Below are positions 6,116 to 7,552 of a stretch of 7,552 bases of DNA, in pieces. Origin of the DNA: Acetobacteraceae bacterium UBA6159 (GTDB taxonomy: Bacteria > Pseudomonadota > Alphaproteobacteria > Acetobacterales > Acetobacteraceae); contig DIUL01000108.1 of NCBI GenBank assembly GCA_002422345.1, forward strand, positions 1-7,552, written 5' to 3'. Position 1 is the first letter of the stretch. Every line of letters begins with the position of its first letter. The notes below the pieces were generated by a model. The model saw only the letters and a program-made list of their open reading frames with translations. It did no database searches and was not told the DNA's origin. The translations under genes were made by a program, and so were the position numbers.

Positions 6116-6634
6116 ATGCATCACTACGAAGGCGGCTTCTTCGCCAACCCGGCGAACTGGGTTCTGATCGCGTTCCTGCTGTTCTTCATCCTGTTTGGCC
6201 GCAAGCTTTGGGCGGCCATCACGGCGATGCTGGACGACCGGACCGCGACGGTGAAGGCCGAACTGGAAGAAGCGGCAAAGCTGCGGCGTGAAGCCGAAGC
6301 CATGCTGCGGGAAGCCGAGGCCAAGCGTGCCGAGGCCCTGGCTGATGCCAAGGCCCTGGTGGATGGCGCACGAACGGAAGCCGCGCGTGTCACCGCCGCG
6401 GCGACAGCCGAAGCCGAAGCGGCGGCCAAGCGCCGCACGCAGATGGCCGAGGACCGGATCGCTGCCGCAGAAAAGGCCGCCGTCGACGAGGTACGTCACC
6501 TCGCCGCCGAAATCGCGACCACGGCTGCTCGGCAGATCATCGCCGATGGGCTGACCCCCGAGGTCGGGGCGAAGCTGATCGACACGGCGATCTCCCAACT
6601 ACCCAACGCACTGGCGGTCCGCCGAGCAGCCTAG
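6116..6634 (+). CDS. atpF: F0F1 ATP synthase subunit b
   Basis: 172 residues: a short polar start (MHHYEGGFFANPANW), one membrane helix (about 15-34, VLIAFLLFFILFGRKLW), and then a long charged helix rich in Ala, Glu, Arg and Lys (about 38-145). The hydrophilic helix pairs with b' to hold F1 still against the rotor. Length and layout are usual for the alphaproteobacterial b subunit. The ATG at 6116 has GAGGGAG (6102-6108) 7 nt upstream, and this ribosome site overlaps the b' stop codon (TGAGGGAG), so translation is probably coupled. It is the last gene of the operon: a rho-independent terminator follows 30 nt after the stop. No F1 genes follow, as is normal in alphaproteobacteria, where they lie elsewhere. 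Confidence 0.95.
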   Translation: MHHYEGGFFANPANWVLIAFLLFFILFGRKLWAAITAMLDDRTATVKAELEEAAKLRREAEAMLREAEAKRAEALADAKALVDGARTEAARVTAAATAEAEAAAKRRTQMAEDRIAAAEKAAVDEVRHLAAEIATTAARQIIADGLTPEVGAKLIDTAISQLPNALAVRRAA

Positions 6635-6664
6635 GCTGCAAGGAGGACGCTGGACGACGATACG

Positions 6665-6690
6665 AAGGGGGCCCTTGTGGCCCCCTTTTT
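6665..6690 (+). terminator. Rho-independent terminator of the F0 operon
   Basis: AAGGGGGCC (6665-6673) pairs with GGCCCCCTT (6679-6687) around the loop CTTGT. The T-run extends to 6690 and TTCGT follows, which can also pair with ACGAA (6662-6666). This is a textbook GC stem plus U-tract on the plus strand. The complementary strand lacks a good T-run, so it acts in one direction. Confidence 0.92.
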
Positions 6691-6910
6691 CGTTGGACCC
6701 GTGCAAAGGCGGCCGGGGCCGCGCTCCCTCCCAGCGGCAGCCGTCTGATCGGGCGCGAGCGGCGGCCTCCACGCGGCTGTACGGGGCTGTGCCGGTCCGT
6801 GGCCAAGGCTGGTGCTCCTCCTGCGTCCAAGCCCTTGGAGGCTTGCCGAGGGGCTGGTGCGGCGCCCTGAACCCGCGCTATTCCGCCTGCGTCGGCTGCT
6901 GCGTTTGTCG
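6691..6910. other. GC-rich intergenic stretch with hairpins, no supported gene
   Basis: Open frames exist on both strands, but they have low-complexity Arg/Pro/Ser/Gly compositions, no usable start sites and no recognisable family. One minus-strand frame would run through the operon terminator. Local structure is possible. CCACG-CGGC (6769-6777) pairs with GCCG (6791-6794) and CGTGG (6798-6802) with a 3-nt bulge, and CAAGCC (6828-6833) pairs with GGCTTG (6840-6845). I saw no signature of SRP RNA, RNase P RNA, tmRNA, tRNA or a common riboswitch. It could be an unrecognised structured RNA or decayed sequence. Confidence 0.4.
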
Positions 6911-6950
6911 TTTATCAACATTCAAATAATGCGATAAGTCAAAAACCTAC

Positions 6951-6956
6951 TATACT
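6951..6956 (+). promoter_or_regulatory. -10-like hexamer TATACT
   Basis: TATACT matches TATAAT at five of six positions and is AT-flanked, but no convincing -35 lies 16-18 bp upstream. If used, transcription would start near 6962 and run through the AT-rich island toward the possible small ORF and the exported-protein gene. Confidence 0.25.
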
Positions 6957-7034
6957 GTGGAAAACGGCTCCTCCAGCGGCCAAAAAACACACGGAATCCG
7001 GTATGCCGCACCACGCAGGCAACCAGGATTCGCC

Positions 7035-7118
7035 ATGGACCGGGACGATATCGTTATCAAATTGGCGTATGATATATTTGCGATTCAGCAATTTTCTGCG
7101 GGACCCCGGAGAATATGA
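7035..7118 (+). CDS. Possible 27-residue small protein
   Basis: ATG at 7035 opens a 27-codon frame, MDRDDIVIKLAYDIFAIQQF..., ending at TGA 7116-7118. AGGA at 7025-7028 is 6 nt upstream and could serve as ribosome site, and TATACT at 6951-6956 could be a -10 for its transcript. The first 20 residues would form an acidic-then-hydrophobic helix. There is no known family and the frame is short, so this could be chance in AT-rich DNA. An overlapping 96-codon frame (7003-7293) in another phase is less plausible. Confidence 0.2.
   Translation: MDRDDIVIKLAYDIFAIQQFSAGPRRI
7070..7078 (+). promoter_or_regulatory. Extended -10-like element TGATATATT
   Basis: TG-A-TATATT is an extended -10 (TGn plus 5 of 6 to TATAAT). 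Such elements can work without a good -35, and none is seen here. It could drive a transcript with a leader of roughly 255 nt to the gene at 7340. Confidence 0.25.
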
Positions 7119-7221
7119 CCAACGTCAAAATATCCTAGTGTTATCAATTATCAATATGATTTCTTGTGTTACTTACTGGCCACACCACCCCCGCAAAACT
7201 GCAACGTCCGACGTTCCCGGG

Positions 7222-7253
7222 TTGTCAACAAGTGTCCCGATGAACGATAGAAT
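7222..7253 (+). promoter_or_regulatory. Candidate promoter of the exported-protein gene
   Basis: TTGTCA (7222-7227, 5 of 6 to TTGACA) and TAGAAT (7248-7253, 5 of 6 to TATAAT) are good hexamers, but the 20-bp spacer is longer than usual. The predicted leader of about 80 nt contains small hairpins, CCTG/CAGG (7258-7270) and CCCC/GGGG (7279-7289). Confidence 0.35.
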
Positions 7254-7339
7254 GTCTCCTGCACGACAGGCCACATTCCCCCGCTGGGGTTGACCGGGCC
7301 AACCGGAAAACGAAACGACGAGTATTACCGGAGGACATC

Positions 7340-7552
7340 ATGCGTAAATTCTTGCTCGCGAGCGTCTGCACGCTTGGAGCGTTCGGCTTGGCCGACACGG
7401 CAAGCGCCCAGAACCCGACCACCGGACCGATCGGTCAGCGCCCTGGCGACGTCGCCCGTGGTATGGAAACGACGGTTCCGACCCCGAGTGTTCAGATCGC
7501 GAACCCGATCCAGGGTCAGTTGATCGCCAAGCCGGGCGCGACCCCGGGTGCC
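7340..7552 (+). CDS. Exported Pro/Gly-rich protein, possibly a porin, 3' truncated
   Basis: 71 codons are visible before the window ends. The first 23 residues are a clear Sec signal peptide: MRK start, hydrophobic core LLASVCTLGAFGLA, and cleavage after A-S-A before Q24. The mature N-terminus is rich in Pro, Gly, Thr and Gln (for example PTTGPIGQRPGD, VPTPSVQIANPIQGQ, KPGATPGA) and looks unfolded or linker-like. From memory, acetic-acid-bacterium-type outer-membrane porins often begin with such a leader and Pro/Gln-rich stretch, so a porin is my leading guess. No barrel sequence is in view, so this stays unproven. GGAGG at 7330-7334, 5 nt before ATG, makes the start very secure. The upstream AT-rich island and good ribosome site suggest strong or regulated expression. 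Confidence 0.8.
   Translation, partial: MRKFLLASVCTLGAFGLADTASAQNPTTGPIGQRPGDVARGMETTVPTPSVQIANPIQGQLIAKPGATPGA

Larger units (their letters stand above)
6911..7339. other. AT-rich intergenic island with repeated TTATCAA motifs
   Basis: Hand count gives 134 G+C in the 300 bases 6901-7200, far below the GC-rich genes on the left. TTATCAA occurs at 6912-6918, 7054-7060, 7141-7147 and 7148-7154, the last two in tandem. TTATCAACA (6912-6920) and TGTGGAAAA (6956-6964, reverse orientation) each differ by one base from the DnaA box TTATCCACA. GANTC methylation sites lie at 6994, 7027 and 7082. Promoter-like elements are listed separately. There is no long gene; one possible 27-codon frame is listed separately. 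The island most simply serves as upstream regulatory DNA for the exported protein at 7340. Confidence 0.5.

Noticed and set aside
5573..6598. 341-codon open frame on the minus strand across atpF' and atpF
   Set aside because: Antisense to two clear ATP synthase stalk genes, with Arg/Gly/His-rich composition and no recognisable domain.
4425..6634. Missing F1 genes as a novelty
   Set aside because: Separate F0 and F1 operons are normal in alphaproteobacteria, so the absence is expected.
6650..6750. CTG-initiated frame behind the orphan AAGGAGG
   Set aside because: CTG is a rare start, the spacing is only 3 nt, and the frame runs through the rho-independent terminator.
6855..6885. GGTTCA-like sequence on the minus strand (tRNA T-loop)
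   Set aside because: GGGTTCAGGGC lacks the conserved A58 and pairing partners, and no cloverleaf could be built around it.
6905..7200. Chromosomal replication origin
   Set aside because: The DnaA-like boxes are imperfect and only two are close to consensus. The neighbours (F0 operon, exported protein) are not the usual alphaproteobacterial origin neighbours, and no CtrA TTAA-N7-TTAA site is visible. Kept only as a low-weight finding.
7003..7293. 96-codon plus-strand frame in the AT-rich island
   Set aside because: No ribosome site, no domain, and the composition drifts along its length. It is more likely chance, and a competing short frame has a better start context.

Overview
The window looks like a chromosomal stretch of a GC-rich alphaproteobacterium, most likely Rhodospirillales and probably Acetobacteraceae. 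Three things point there. The F0 genes of ATP synthase form an operon of their own in the order atpI-atpB-atpE-atpF'-atpF, with paired b' and b subunits and no F1 genes. A Hint_2-type (Hedgehog/intein fold) protein lies at the left edge. A secreted protein with a Pro/Gly-rich mature N-terminus, of the kind that family often places before a porin, is cut by the right edge. The family assignment is inference; the alphaproteobacterial operon type is well supported.

Left part (1-3941), four separate functions. A 5'-truncated Hint-domain protein (1-966) is followed by a hotdog-fold acyl-CoA thioesterase (1014-1490). A tandem universal stress protein (1500-2366, minus) converges on the thioesterase, with 9 bp and a GC hairpin between them. 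It diverges from a 14-helix DHA2-type MFS drug exporter (2493-3941, plus). The 126-bp divergent region holds a perfect inverted repeat fitting the TTGA-N6-TCAA core of FNR/FixK/Dnr-family sites, midway between the two start codons.

Middle part (about 3942-6690), the F0 operon. A TTGACA-type promoter candidate and a short leader precede atpI (assembly factor), atpB (subunit a), atpE (c-ring subunit), atpF' (b') and atpF (b). Together they make the proton channel, rotor ring and peripheral stalk that dock to F1, which must be encoded elsewhere. atpE alone is flanked by a strong hairpin on each side, which would suit the higher subunit c dosage needed. A strong rho-independent terminator ends the operon at about 6690.

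Right part (6691-7552). About 650 bp hold no convincing large gene. The first ~210 bp are GC-rich and can form hairpins. The next ~300 bp are an AT-rich island (134 G+C in 300 bases by hand count, 6901-7200) with four TTATCAA repeats, two near-matches to a DnaA box, three GANTC sites, extended -10-like motifs and one possible 27-residue ORF. The last gene, from 7340, is a signal-peptide protein running off the window.

I found no mobile element, CRISPR array, tRNA or rRNA, and no convincing previously undescribed system. The items most worth a second look are the FNR-like operator, the hairpin-flanked atpE, the b' subunit with a signal-peptide-like N-terminus, and the AT-rich island.
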